Source: a virus. From it: DNA of 64,000 bases. The notes below the pieces were generated by a model. That model saw nothing but the letters and a program-made list of their open reading frames with translations. It did no database searches and had not been told where the DNA came from. Of the stretch, positions 45,886 to 55,800 are shown in pieces (positions within the stretch are counted from its first letter, which is position 1; each line of letters starts with the position of its first letter). The stretch spans positions 1 through 64,000 of IMG/VR virus record IMGVR_UViG_3300017991_000060. One strand, given 5' to 3'. The position numbers and the translations under genes are program-made.

Positions 45886-46733
45886 CCTCCGAGGCTCCCT
45901 CCCACCGCCGGCTTCGGGTCCACCAAATAACGCGGAATGATCGACCAGGCGGGCGAGTGGCGCACCTGGCCGGAGTGCATCCTGCCGTGAAGGTCCTCCA
46001 GGAACAGCTTGGCCGCCGCGTACTCCTTGTAGGAGGGGGCGGCCGGGATCACCCGGAGGAGGTACGCCGGGTGGCGCGTGTAGCCGAAGGTGACGCCCTC
46101 GACCTCGTGCCAGGTATTCGGGTACATCCCCTTCACGTCATCGAAGAAGGCGCTCGCCGCGTGATCCCCGAGGAGGAGAACCAGGCCGGGGCGGAGCGCC
46201 CGAAGAAGGGACAGGAACCGCTCGGAACACGCCATGAGCTCCGCGAGCGTAGGGGGCCGATCACGGTCGAATCGATGATCGACCGGGCGGCAGCCCACCA
46301 AATTGATCCACCCCAGGTCGCGGTCCGGGTCGATGCCGACCTCGCGGAAGAGCTCGGACATCAACCGGCCGCTCGCCCCGACGAAAGGCTTACCCTTCAT
46401 GTCCTCGGTGCGGCCTGGGCCTTCACCGATGGCGACGATGGGACTGTAGGGGTTCCCCCGGAACAGCACGACGCACTGACGGCTCGTCGAGAGGTGGCAC
46501 CGGCCACAGTGCACGTACTCCCGCTCGATCATCGCTAGGCCCGTCGCCGGGTCGGGCGGCATCTGCGGGTAGTGGAGCTGGAAGTGCTCCAGTTGCGTGA
46601 TGGGGAGGGCGTTCTCGTGAGAGATCGCCCCGATTATCGTGGGGGCTTCGACGGGCCACGGTGCGACGTATGTAGACATGGGCACCGGCGCGTTCGGATG
46701 TGGGCGCTGGTGCATTGCTTGGTACACGAACAA
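45882..46733 (-). CDS. Uracil-DNA glycosylase (family 4/5 type)
   Basis: A 283-aa protein; start set at TTG 46733 because AGGAG lies six bases upstream, though later GTG/ATG codons are possible. Motifs: IVAIGEGPGRTEDMKGKPFVG (~95-118), WINLVGCRPV (~140) and HPAYLLR (~221). Cysteines CGRCHLSTSRQC before motif 1 fit the iron-sulfur site of family 4 enzymes. Removes uracil from DNA. P6 drives it. Confidence 0.83.
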   Translation of the reverse strand: MFVYQAMHQRPHPNAPVPMSTYVAPWPVEAPTIIGAISHENALPITQLEHFQLHYPQMPPDPATGLAMIEREYVHCGRCHLSTSRQCVVLFRGNPYSPIVAIGEGPGRTEDMKGKPFVGASGRLMSELFREVGIDPDRDLGWINLVGCRPVDHRFDRDRPPTLAELMACSERFLSLLRALRPGLVLLLGDHAASAFFDDVKGMYPNTWHEVEGVTFGYTRHPAYLLRVIPAAPSYKEYAAAKLFLEDLHGRMHSGQVRHSPAWSIIPRYLVDPKPAVGGSLGG

Positions 46734-46795
46734 GGCGCGCTCCTGGTGGCGTCTTTCACCCCGAATGACGCCGCTCTACGACCAACGTATTCAGG

Positions 46796-46824
46796 ATATT
46801 ACCATGGCGCGTCCGGTTCGTCAA
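46796..46824 (-). promoter_or_regulatory. P6: sigma70-type promoter of the UDG gene
   Basis: TTGACG at 46824-46819, 17-bp spacer, TAATAT at 46801-46796. It begins at the base next to the stop of the upstream gene. It lacks the GTTTGACA extension of P1-P5. The leader to TTG 46733 is about 56 nt. Confidence 0.7.
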
Positions 46825-47274
46825 CTAGAGGCCGGAGAGCACCATCCTGACGAGGAACTTCAAGCCGATCTCGCCTACGCCCTTGAGCACACCGAGCACG
46901 GCGTTCCACGATTCCTCGCGCTCCTTGGACTCGGCCACGGCCGCGTCACCGGCCGCGTGCATGGCGGCCCGACGCTCTGCGAAGGTCGCCTGCGTCTCCA
47001 GGTAGAGACGCCGTGCCGCGGCCTCATCGCCGTCCTCCCAGTGTCCCATGAGGTGAGCGAACCCTACCTTCCCGAGACGGACGAACGGCTTCTTGTTGGC
47101 GTCGAGGAGGTTCAGGGCGTTGTACGCGGCCCTCGTGCCCTCCTCCCCGAGCCCGAGGCCCTTCAAGACATCCGCGGCTTTCCTACCTTCGTCGATGAGC
47201 TTGCCGAGGTACTCCTCGCCACCCTCATCGATGATGTCGTCGCCCTTCTTCTTCAGGGTTTCCATAAGGCTCAT
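46825..47274 (-). CDS. Hypothetical protein with amphipathic C-terminus
   Basis: A 149-aa helical protein; ATG 47274 overlaps the lipoprotein stop (ATGA). Ends in a hydrophobic stretch (IGLKFLVRMVLSGL) that could be membrane-associated. No family recognised. Confidence 0.75.
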   Translation of the reverse strand: MSLMETLKKKGDDIIDEGGEEYLGKLIDEGRKAADVLKGLGLGEEGTRAAYNALNLLDANKKPFVRLGKVGFAHLMGHWEDGDEAAARRLYLETQATFAERRAAMHAAGDAAVAESKEREESWNAVLGVLKGVGEIGLKFLVRMVLSGL

Positions 47275-47537
47275 TTTCCGTCGGCCCCCTTCCGCGCGTC
47301 CATGCGCGCCTTGACTTCCTTCGGAAGCTCCTCGCCGGTGAGGACGTGGAGGATCTGCCAGTCAAAGTCGTAGTTGTCCTGGGCGATGAGCTTCGCCTCT
47401 TCGGGGAGTGCCTTGTCATTCATGTGCCCCTTATTCACCGCGACGGCGTCCTTCAGGGCCTTCTCTACCATGGGGTGGCCGGTGCAACAGCCCGCGATGC
47501 ACACCACGATGATAATGGTGAGAATCATCCTCCGCAT
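47271..47537 (-). CDS. Small lipoprotein
   Basis: An 88-aa protein, ATG 47537 (GGAGG, 7-nt spacing). Signal peptide MRRMILTIIIVVCIAGC with a classical lipobox (IAG-C), then a charged helical domain. Small phage lipoproteins can be o-spanins or superinfection-exclusion factors. Confidence 0.8.
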   Translation of the reverse strand: MRRMILTIIIVVCIAGCCTGHPMVEKALKDAVAVNKGHMNDKALPEEAKLIAQDNYDFDWQILHVLTGEELPKEVKARMDARKGADGK

Positions 47538-47538
47538 A

Positions 47539-48432
47539 TCAGTTCCTCCAGGTTAGGTACTCACGCATAATATCATCCCGCGACACGTATGGCTTCCACA
47601 CTACGCGCCCGACGAACTGTACGGTATCCCCATCGCACAAGTTCTTCCCGATGAGAGTGAAATCCCATGCGGGTTGTACCGGGGCGCGCCATCGCATCAC
47701 CGTGAACCTGACTTCGCGGCGAGACGTGCATAGCACATCGAACATCACCGCGTAGACCATACCCCCAACGCACCGCCCGAAATACAAGGGCAGCACCGGA
47801 TGCACCGCCGCCGAGGCGGTGAGGTTCAGGTCCAAGTCGGGGTCGCTGCCATCGAACCGGATGGTAGTGCCGGCCGGTGCGTAGCTCTCGCCCATCCTCC
47901 CTTGGACACGCCGCGAAGACGCCCACCCTCCCCCATCCACAGGAAACATGATGTCGGGGCTGGTGGCCGACAGCATGTAGGAGGCGAAGAACATCGCCGC
48001 GAACCCCTCAGGGGCGAACTCCGACGCGTCTAGCACCAATGCTGTGACCGCGAAGTCCACATAATGTGGCGGCACCACACGGTAGTCCACTTCACACTTC
48101 ATGCCCCGCACTCGCCCTCGCCCTCGCAGCCGAGCGCCGCCGGGGGTGGAGACGAGCTCCAGATGGGCATTCCTCGGGGCGAAGGCGTTATCGGGGTGTG
48201 GGTGCCCGCAGAGAACGTGCTCGAAATTGAGACCGCCCACGTTGAAAGCGGAGTGCTCGGCATAAGAGAGCGCCCGCACCCCGTTCAGGCCGCCGGCATT
48301 GCCGCCGAAAGTAGCTCGGATATCCCCAACAGCGACGTCCACTCCCCCCGCAGACGTGGGTGACGAAGCGTCCGCGCATCCCAAAGCGACTAGGGAAGCG
48401 GCCCCAACGATGAGAAAGATTCCCCGTCCCAT
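47539..48432 (-). CDS. Secreted lipoprotein of unknown function
   Basis: A 297-aa protein; ATG 48432 gives a signal peptide MGRGIFLIVGAASLVALGC with lipobox (ALG-C). The mature part is beta-rich (LRGRGRVRGMKCEVDYRVVPPHYVDFAVTALVLD; AGTTIRFDGSDPDLDLNL), lectin-like in appearance, with several cysteines. An exported ~30-kDa lipoprotein next to tail-fibre genes is unusual and suggests receptor masking or superinfection exclusion; not demonstrated. Confidence 0.72.
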   Translation of the reverse strand: MGRGIFLIVGAASLVALGCADASSPTSAGGVDVAVGDIRATFGGNAGGLNGVRALSYAEHSAFNVGGLNFEHVLCGHPHPDNAFAPRNAHLELVSTPGGARLRGRGRVRGMKCEVDYRVVPPHYVDFAVTALVLDASEFAPEGFAAMFFASYMLSATSPDIMFPVDGGGWASSRRVQGRMGESYAPAGTTIRFDGSDPDLDLNLTASAAVHPVLPLYFGRCVGGMVYAVMFDVLCTSRREVRFTVMRWRAPVQPAWDFTLIGKNLCDGDTVQFVGRVVWKPYVSRDDIMREYLTWRN

Positions 48433-48653
48433 GCCCACCCCCAGAACTTCCCGTCCGTGACCCCAGCGGCGCTCATAGCGGCTTGCCACGCGGCCAAGTC
48501 ACCATCGAAGTACCTTCGCGTCTGCCCCGGCTGGGGAGCGAGACACCCTTCTTCCACGCTGCACACCAACGCGATCCCGTCTCGGGCCGCATCACCATGG
48601 CAGTGTACGCGAATGCGATTGTCCCCATCGTCCGTAATCACACAGATGCCCAT
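48390..48653 (-). CDS. Small hypothetical protein
   Basis: An 87-aa protein, ATG 48653 (GGGAGG, 8-nt spacing). Two cysteine-containing strands, then YFDGDLAAWQAAMSAAGVTDGKFWGWAW. Overlaps the next gene by 43 nt. No family recognised. Confidence 0.7.
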   Translation of the reverse strand: MGICVITDDGDNRIRVHCHGDAARDGIALVCSVEEGCLAPQPGQTRRYFDGDLAAWQAAMSAAGVTDGKFWGWAWDGESFSSLGPLP

Positions 48654-48666
48654 CGTTCGCGCCTCC

Positions 48667-50190
48667 CTACGCGATCCTCGTCACGTTCACGCGGCCTGTC
48701 ATGCCGGTAGCCGCGTTATCGTTCCGCATCCACACAGTCGCAGTGGTGATGTTGTGAATACGCCCGCAAAATATGCCCCCACTCACGCCGACGAAATAGG
48801 GCGTGTTGAGAACAGGATCATGCCCGTTGTCGTTCGTGACCATACCGGTGATCTGGTAGTCCCCCAGCGAGCCCCCCAGACCGTGATTGAACACGGCGCT
48901 CGCGGAAGGGCCGCACGATGCCGTAGCGGTGAAGTGCCCCCGCACCCTTGGCGCGCTCCGCGTGATCGAGATGTTCTGGCCACCTGCGTCAGCCACGGAC
49001 ATCCCGGCGCCACTCGTCAGGTTGACGGCGCCCGTCTTGGCGCCGGGGGACAGGGAAGTAACGCCGGCTGCGGCTCCAGCCGCTGCGATCCCAACCCTGC
49101 CACCACCGGCATCCGACAGTGTGATGTTCGCCCCGGCCTTCAAGTGCGAAAACCGCGTGCCGACAGGGTTGCCACCAGAATCCTCAGCCTGGATCGGGGT
49201 GTTGACTCGGGAATCGTTGCCCTGCACCGCCTCCAATGATGCCGTGTCCAAGTTGGCGGCGAATTGGACCTTGCCCTTCTGCGCCTCGGTGCCGTCGGGG
49301 ATGTCGCCGGCCACCTGATCGGAGACGCGGTACACCTCGGAGGTGAACAGGGGGCGGTTCGGGTCGTTCCGGCTGAACACCTTGGGCACGCCGACGAGGT
49401 GCACGTCCGTCGGTGCCGGAGTGAGCGTGCTCGGGTCCACCGTCTGCTCCGCGCCGGACGCATCCTTGTAGTAGTAGCTCAGGGTCCATACCCCGGCTGC
49501 TTCGGTGATGCGTCCGTACACCTTCGCTCCGGCCGCCAGGTCGTTCTCGATCTCGTCACCGGCCTGGTCGAGAATCTGCACGTAGTTCGCCGGTGAGGTC
49601 GTGACGATGCCGACTTGGGTAGAGCTGCCACCGGAGTTCGGGACCACGGTACCGGCCGGGGCCTGGATGCGCGTCTCCGCGGCGAACATGGCGGACACGT
49701 CATCGCTCATGCCGGAAGGCGCGGAACCGAACAGCCCCTTGTCCACTCGGTACCCATCGAGGTCGCGCGAGAGGGCGATGAAGCCGTTCACCTGCCAGAT
49801 GTCGTTGTAGTCCACGATGACGGATGCCGTCTCGTCGATGAGGACGTAGGCCACCGGAGAGCCGACAGGCATGGGCGGGCCGTTATTCTGTCCAGGCGCG
49901 CCATCCAGGAACGCGGAGGCCGTCAGGACCTCGACGCCCTGGGCCACCTGGACGGTGCCGGTGAGATCGATATACACGAGGTCGTACCGCTTGGTCCCGG
50001 CGGACACCACGGAGAACCCTACAGTGAGCTGGTCGCCGCCGGTGAACTTGTCGTACACCGTGTCCGAACCGGCGAAGCCAAACCCGGCCTTCACCCGTAC
50101 CTGGTTGGCGGCCGGGTCCAACGGTTCGGGCCGGAACCAGGCGGCCGGTCCGATGTCGAGCTGACGTTGTGGCGTGGGGGTCAATGCCAT
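48667..50190 (-). CDS. Tail-fibre-like protein
   Basis: A 507-aa, Gly/Ser/Ala/Thr-rich protein from ATG 50190 (AAGGAG upstream). An N-terminal beta domain (RYDLVYIDLTGTVQVAQGVEV) is followed by repetitive segments typical of fibres (LKAGANITLSDAGGGRVGIA; LTSGAGMSVADAGGQNISI) and a distal beta domain. It is the last large structural gene after the baseplate, where receptor-binding proteins usually lie. Confidence 0.75.
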   Translation of the reverse strand: MALTPTPQRQLDIGPAAWFRPEPLDPAANQVRVKAGFGFAGSDTVYDKFTGGDQLTVGFSVVSAGTKRYDLVYIDLTGTVQVAQGVEVLTASAFLDGAPGQNNGPPMPVGSPVAYVLIDETASVIVDYNDIWQVNGFIALSRDLDGYRVDKGLFGSAPSGMSDDVSAMFAAETRIQAPAGTVVPNSGGSSTQVGIVTTSPANYVQILDQAGDEIENDLAAGAKVYGRITEAAGVWTLSYYYKDASGAEQTVDPSTLTPAPTDVHLVGVPKVFSRNDPNRPLFTSEVYRVSDQVAGDIPDGTEAQKGKVQFAANLDTASLEAVQGNDSRVNTPIQAEDSGGNPVGTRFSHLKAGANITLSDAGGGRVGIAAAGAAAGVTSLSPGAKTGAVNLTSGAGMSVADAGGQNISITRSAPRVRGHFTATASCGPSASAVFNHGLGGSLGDYQITGMVTNDNGHDPVLNTPYFVGVSGGIFCGRIHNITTATVWMRNDNAATGMTGRVNVTRIA

Positions 50191-50202
50191 TCTGCCTACT
50201 CC

Positions 50203-51081
50203 TTACCCGAGCGCCCGCTGAATGAGCAGCACCCGGTCGCCCGGATTGAGGACGAACCCGGAAAGGTCGATACCCTTGTTGCCAGCCGGGCCGCCCACGG
50301 GAGGGGTCAGGAAGCCCTTGTCCGTTTCGGTGTACTCGACCCCAGGGTATAGACGCTGCCGATTGAGGAAGGCGTCCACGAGGTTGCCGTTGACCTGGAA
50401 GTCGAACGTAGCGGCAACGGAAGCCTCTCCGCCAGTAGCGACGTAGTAAGTCATAGACGCCACGGTGCTCGGGCCGATGAGCGCGACGCCCGCGCAGTCT
50501 CCGCCGCTCGTGTTGACCAGGAAGGTGATGTACCAGGTGAACCGCATCTGGTAGGAGGAGGTCTTGGTGATCGGAGAGAACGCCTTGCGCGCGAAGAGGG
50601 ACCCAGCCCCAAGGAGGCCAGTGAACAACCCGGCCTCGGTGTAGACAAACCCGTTGCCCTCCGTCGTGGCCCAAGTCACCTCGGCACGCACCACGTTCCC
50701 GCTCGCCGTCAGCACCGCGGCTTTGCGCTGCCCCGTGGTCTGCTGAAGCGCAATGTCCGCGAGGATGGGCGGGTTCGCCGGGAACGCCGGATCTCCAAGC
50801 TCGATGTAGTTGAGCGCGGAGTTCGCCGCGCCAAGCGCCATCTGGGCCATGAGGACCTCGGCCTGGGAGACGACCAGGTTGTCGTCGTCCACCACCTTCA
50901 CCCACTCGTCGTCACCCTCCCGGCGCATCTCCACCACGAGGTGGCCGACCGCCTTCGGGGCGTAGTCGCCGCCGAGGAGGTTGTCGGAGCGGGACTGGGC
51001 GATCTCGCTGGCCGCCCGCCGCCCCGCCGCCCGCATGGCCTTTCTCGTCTCGATGTAGCGCCGGGCCTTCTCAAGTGCCAT
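50203..51081 (-). CDS. Tail appendage / fibre-like protein
   Basis: A 292-aa protein, ATG 51081 (GGAGG, 5-nt spacing). Helical start, then beta-rich sequence (NVVRAEVTWATTEGNGFVYTEAGLFTG) as in baseplate-attached fibre adaptors. C-terminal FVLNPGDRVLLIQRALG. Probably connects fibre to baseplate. Confidence 0.65.
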   Translation of the reverse strand: MALEKARRYIETRKAMRAAGRRAASEIAQSRSDNLLGGDYAPKAVGHLVVEMRREGDDEWVKVVDDDNLVVSQAEVLMAQMALGAANSALNYIELGDPAFPANPPILADIALQQTTGQRKAAVLTASGNVVRAEVTWATTEGNGFVYTEAGLFTGLLGAGSLFARKAFSPITKTSSYQMRFTWYITFLVNTSGGDCAGVALIGPSTVASMTYYVATGGEASVAATFDFQVNGNLVDAFLNRQRLYPGVEYTETDKGFLTPPVGGPAGNKGIDLSGFVLNPGDRVLLIQRALG

Positions 51082-51090
51082 CGGACCCTC

Positions 51091-51579
51091 CTAACCCACC
51101 ACCACCGCGTACCCGTCTTGGGCGGCCGGGTGCGTGATGATGACCCTGTTCTCGGTCGAATGCTGTAGGATGTACTGATCGACCCCAGGTGCCAACGGCA
51201 CCGCCTGGAGCTGCCTCCAAGTGAGATCGAACACCTGGACAATTGGCTGGCTCCCGAGGTTGTGGTCGATCTGCCAGACGGCCAGACCCGGACTGTCCAC
51301 CTTCGTGATGATCTTCGCCGGTGCCGGATAGCCGAGCTGGAGCTGCTGGAACAACGTGCGCCAGTTGGTGTCGTAGAACATCTGGAGCTTCACGTTGTTC
51401 GGGTCCTCGTTCAGCACCCGCATCATGCCGTCCCTACGCTGCGTCGAGTCCGGCACGTCGGGGTCCGAGCTGAGGTTGGTCTGCCCAAGCGCGGTAAAGT
51501 TGTCTCTGACCTCCGAGGAGAGCGCCGGGGTCTTCGTCGCGGGCCGCTCGAACCTGAAGAGTTCACCTGGTTCCGCCAT
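51091..51579 (-). CDS. Probable tail appendage protein
   Basis: A 162-aa beta-rich protein, ATG 51579 (AGGAGG, 5-nt spacing), between the gpI-like gene and fibre genes. Segment VWQIDHNLGSQPIVQVFDLTWRQLQAVPL looks like a carbohydrate-binding or fibre beta domain. Function assigned by position only. Confidence 0.6.
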   Translation of the reverse strand: MAEPGELFRFERPATKTPALSSEVRDNFTALGQTNLSSDPDVPDSTQRRDGMMRVLNEDPNNVKLQMFYDTNWRTLFQQLQLGYPAPAKIITKVDSPGLAVWQIDHNLGSQPIVQVFDLTWRQLQAVPLAPGVDQYILQHSTENRVIITHPAAQDGYAVVVG

Positions 51580-51588
51580 CTGAACCTC

Positions 51589-52842
51589 CTACCACAACCC
51601 ATCGGCGGGCGAAGCGCCTCCGGTGTCGATCTCCAACACGTCGAGGGGGCACACGATCTCCGCGCGGTCGTCGAACGGCGCCTCGGCCCCGACCACTGTA
51701 CCCAATGCGTCGAGCACTTCCACCAGCATCCCATCCTCGCCACGCACGGCCTCGTCGATGATGTAGAGATCCGAGAGTCCGAAGGAGAGCGGATCGCTCG
51801 GCACCGGATCGACGAGATTCTGCGCCGTCTGGGCGCACGACTCCTGGTCTGTCGCCCCAGGCTGGAGTGTGTCTTGGAACTCGACGGTGAGCCCGAGCGT
51901 CCGTAGGAGGACGTGGATGGGCTTGCACTCGTCGAGTCGCTCCAAGATGTTCGAGACCGCCTCCTCGTCGATCACCGGGGGGTCCACGCCAGCGGGGGAG
52001 ATGTTGATCTCGATGTCGATCCGCGCCGCCTGGTAGGGCCACTCCTCAGTGACCTGCTCGTAGTCCACCGTCACCGCGCCGACCGTGGCGGCCTGGAAGT
52101 CAACGGTGAACCGGCCGGTGGTGTGGTCTATCTCACCGAACACGACGCCACCGGCCCCTACGATATCGTCCGAGTCCTCCGAGGACCTAGCGGACGTGGT
52201 GCCATCGGTGAAGAGGACGGTGCCCGGCTTGATCGGCACGTTCGGGAGTGCGCCGGTGTACACCTGGTTCCCGGCCGGACCGACGGCCTGCCCCGTGATG
52301 GGCGTCGTCGCGTACCTGGACTGGTTGTAGTCGTTGTTCTCCTCGTACACGTCCTTCTTGTGCAGCGGGATGATGTCCAGCACCTCGAACCCGATCATGC
52401 GGTACCAAACCTTGATCCCGGCGTACTGGCCGATGCGCTTGTAGGCGTCCCGGAGCCCGAGGACGACGGCGCGCTGCATGTCCTCCGGGATGCTGACCTC
52501 CAGGTCGTACCCGAAGGAACGGGCGAGGACCGGCAGCATGTTCACCGGACACGTCATCGGATCGAGTAAAGCGTCAAGGCTCTCCAGAACTGCGAGGTCC
52601 TCGCCCTCCGCCTCTTCGATGGCGTACATGAAGTTCTGGATGATCGGCGTGAGGCCGATGGCGTCCCAAGCGAGCTGCACGGCCGCCTCGGGGTCGTTCG
52701 CCGTGTCCCACTCGGAGTCCGGGTCATCCCAGTGCAGGGCGTGCCCGAAGGTCAGCGATTGCTGGTCCTCCAGTTGGATTCGCGGGAGGAGGCGGCGGTA
52801 CAGGTCCACCCGAAGGCGGTTGTAGGCTTCGCGGTTAGCCAA
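51589..52842 (-). CDS. Phage tail protein I-like baseplate protein
   Basis: A 417-aa protein starting at TTG 52842, with GGAGG six bases upstream inside the end of the gpJ-like gene. N-terminus YNRLRVDLYRRLLPRIQLED, then LLDPMTCPVNMLPVLARSFGYDLEV and RIGQYAGIKVWYRMIGFEV match the tail protein I/baseplate pattern (ASALGV-type core). C-terminal ~200 residues are beta-rich and may dock the fibre. Confidence 0.75.
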   Translation of the reverse strand: MANREAYNRLRVDLYRRLLPRIQLEDQQSLTFGHALHWDDPDSEWDTANDPEAAVQLAWDAIGLTPIIQNFMYAIEEAEGEDLAVLESLDALLDPMTCPVNMLPVLARSFGYDLEVSIPEDMQRAVVLGLRDAYKRIGQYAGIKVWYRMIGFEVLDIIPLHKKDVYEENNDYNQSRYATTPITGQAVGPAGNQVYTGALPNVPIKPGTVLFTDGTTSARSSEDSDDIVGAGGVVFGEIDHTTGRFTVDFQAATVGAVTVDYEQVTEEWPYQAARIDIEINISPAGVDPPVIDEEAVSNILERLDECKPIHVLLRTLGLTVEFQDTLQPGATDQESCAQTAQNLVDPVPSDPLSFGLSDLYIIDEAVRGEDGMLVEVLDALGTVVGAEAPFDDRAEIVCPLDVLEIDTGGASPADGLW

Positions 52843-55800
52843 GCTGCACCTCCGGCGGTTTCTCCGTGAGGTTCACCCGGCCAAGCGACGCGATCTGGCT
52901 CCCGTCGATGGGAATGTCGAGGGACGGGGGAACGCCCGTGAGGCTGTCGTAGGTGAGCACCATGGCCCGCCCGGCCGCGACCGGGCTCCCAGCCAGAGAG
53001 GACACGTACCGGCCGCGGAGGTGGTCGAGGCGATCCGTGGGGAAGGTGTTCGCCGGTCCTGCCGCTGGCGGACCCCAGAGGCGGCCGGTGTGGTCCGCAA
53101 ACAGCCCCTTGTCCAGTCCGGGTGCCCCAGGAGTCTTCACTCTGAACACCCACCCCGAGTACATGAGGGTCGCCACATTTGTGACCCAGATGAGGAAGGT
53201 AGGAGAAGCCGCCGCGGCCGGAGGGGTAAGGAACGTGATAGTCCCACTGCCACCGCCGTACGCGATGACGTTCGTTCCCTCCGGGTCGAGACTCTCACCG
53301 TTGATGTCGCCGTTCCAGTTGTCATAGGCGTCCTCGAACGCGACGCCCGGCGTTGCGAGGTCCGTCAGTTGGAGCCGAAGGCGTCCCTCGCCGTCGAGCC
53401 CTCCTCGGGAGAAGTCCTGGCCAGTGGTGAACGCGAACTGCCTGGTCACGCCGTCCGGCACCGGGGAGAGCGTCGCGACGTAGGACCCCCCAGCGCCCGG
53501 TCCTGGAGCCGGGGCAACGGACCAGGTGAACTCGATCTTCCCGTCCTCGTACCGGATCGCGTACGTCTTGGTGATGTCCACGTTCCCATAGATCGCCTCC
53601 TCGCCGTCATCGTAGGCGAAGAGTACTCCGCCGGGCTGGAGGCCGTCAGCGTCGAAGCCGCCCCACAGGAACACCCGGCCCTCGTCGAAGGGGGAGAACT
53701 CGTCCGGGATGTACACCTCCACCGTCTCCGTTTGCCACAACGCACGGATGACGGTGGTAGGGAGCGCGTTCCAAGTGAACGCCACGTCGCCAGTCTGGTA
53801 GTTGACGGACCCCACCACCCCAACGGGAGGAGAAGTCTGTACGAGCGCGCCGGTTCCGTTGTCCGACACGACTTGCCCGCCGCTGTCCTGGATGGTCAAG
53901 GTGTTCTGGAGGACACCCGCGGCCAGCCGCCCGGCCATCTGCTGCGTGGAGCCAATCTGGAAGGAGTCCACCACACGCACCTGGTCGCCGCTCCACACAC
54001 CCTGGGGGCGGCGTTGGACGATGGGGTAGTAGTCCGTCGCGCCGTCCAACCGGCCGACGTTCCCGTCGCTCCCCCCGAGGTCTTCCTCGCGCGCGAAGTA
54101 CACCTCGGCCCTGGCCGTAGCGTACACGCGGCTCCCGATGGGCGGCGGGTCCGCGAACTGTAGGGAGAACACCCCAGTGCTCATGTCCACCGCATTCCCG
54201 GTGGAACCAGGCGAGATGCTGTTGTCGTTGTCGCCGGTGAACGCACCTTCCCCATCGTCAACGGCCTGTTGACCGCCGTCGGCGTCAGCGATGATGACGG
54301 ACTGCGGGACGAGGGCCGTGCCTTCCTGTAGCACCAGGTTCCCGGAGAACAAGACGGCGAACCCATCGCCGGTGCCGATCTCCTGGGAGATGCGCGAAGC
54401 GCCCGTCACCTTGATGATCTCTGCGCTCTCGACGCCACCCGTCTCTTGGATCGCGTTGTAAAGGCGGCTCACGCTCAAGTCCACGCCGGGGAGCACGAAG
54501 GCGCTGGAGAAGAACTTCTCGATGGACTGCCGAATGGCCGCCCACACCGTCTGGCGCGCCGCGCCCGTCTCCAGAATCACCGAGGCGTCGATGTCCATGA
54601 CGACGACCTGGCCGTCTACGACCTCCACGTTCGTGCAGATGGTGCGCTTGGAGTCAAGGTACTTCTTCACGGCGTACTTGAGCGGCGTGTTCGAGGTGGT
54701 GAGGTTCCCCTCGGAGTCCCTACCCCACGTCGCGATCTCAACGGTGTTCAGCTCCGGCACCGTCTGCTTCAGGTACGCCGAGGCGTGGGCGAGCGCGCCG
54801 TACACCTGGTCAAAGTAGGTAGCGGCGTGGGTGGTAAAGTCCAAACGGCGAACCGCACGGTCGCCAGATACGGCGAACTTGGGGGCGAAGTACCGGGCAT
54901 GATCCACCGACTCCGGCGGATTGCCGCCGCTCCCGGTTTCTAGGTTGTAGAGGCGGACGGACGCCCGAGCGCCACTCGGGAGGAAGCCCTGGACCGTCGT
55001 GTCAATCGCCCCAATGTCCACGTTCCCGCGGACACCTCCACCGACACGGTACCGGAACACGATCTCCGAACCGGCCGGAGGAATCAGTCCAAAGATCCCG
55101 TCACCGAAGAGAACGATGGCCGTGTCGTCCTGGTCGTAGGTGAGCTGGTACCGCTTCTGCGCGCCGACGATGAGATAGTGAACGTCGATCACATCCCCGG
55201 CCGCCGGGGCCGCCCCGTCCGCGACGGTACCGAACCGGATCTTCGTGGTTCCGTCCACCTCCTGGACCACATCGTATTCCAGGGGGGCGCCGGTCAGGCC
55301 GGACGCGAGGGGTGCCTGTCGCCACGTCACCGCGGCGGAAGAAGGTTGGCCGGATGGCTGCACGAGCAAGAGGATGCCATCCTCGTCGTCCGGGTCGATG
55401 ACGGCGTGTAGAAGGCTGAGAGTGAACTCCTGGTTGTCCGTCCCGTCTCCAACGAAGGTATCCCGCCCGCGCCGGTCGCCTTCGGAGAACACGAGGGACG
55501 GCACCTCCTCCCACAGCTCAGCCGCCACCTCCACCGTCACGGAGCCCTCGATGGTGTTCGGATGCTCCAGGGGGAACTTCTGCCACTTCTCCCCGGTGCT
55601 AACGTGGCGGACTTCCTTGGTGACGCCCTCGGTAAACACGATGAGATCGTCGGTAGTGCCATCCGGCCAAACCGGAGCACCAGCCGGGATCTGCGTGTCC
55701 TCCAGGAGCTCGAACGTCAGGTCGCCCACCTGGACCTTCAGGCCGGAGCGTAGGGTGATGGCCCCACCCTGAACCGGTACGGGCGTGCAGCGCACTGCAA

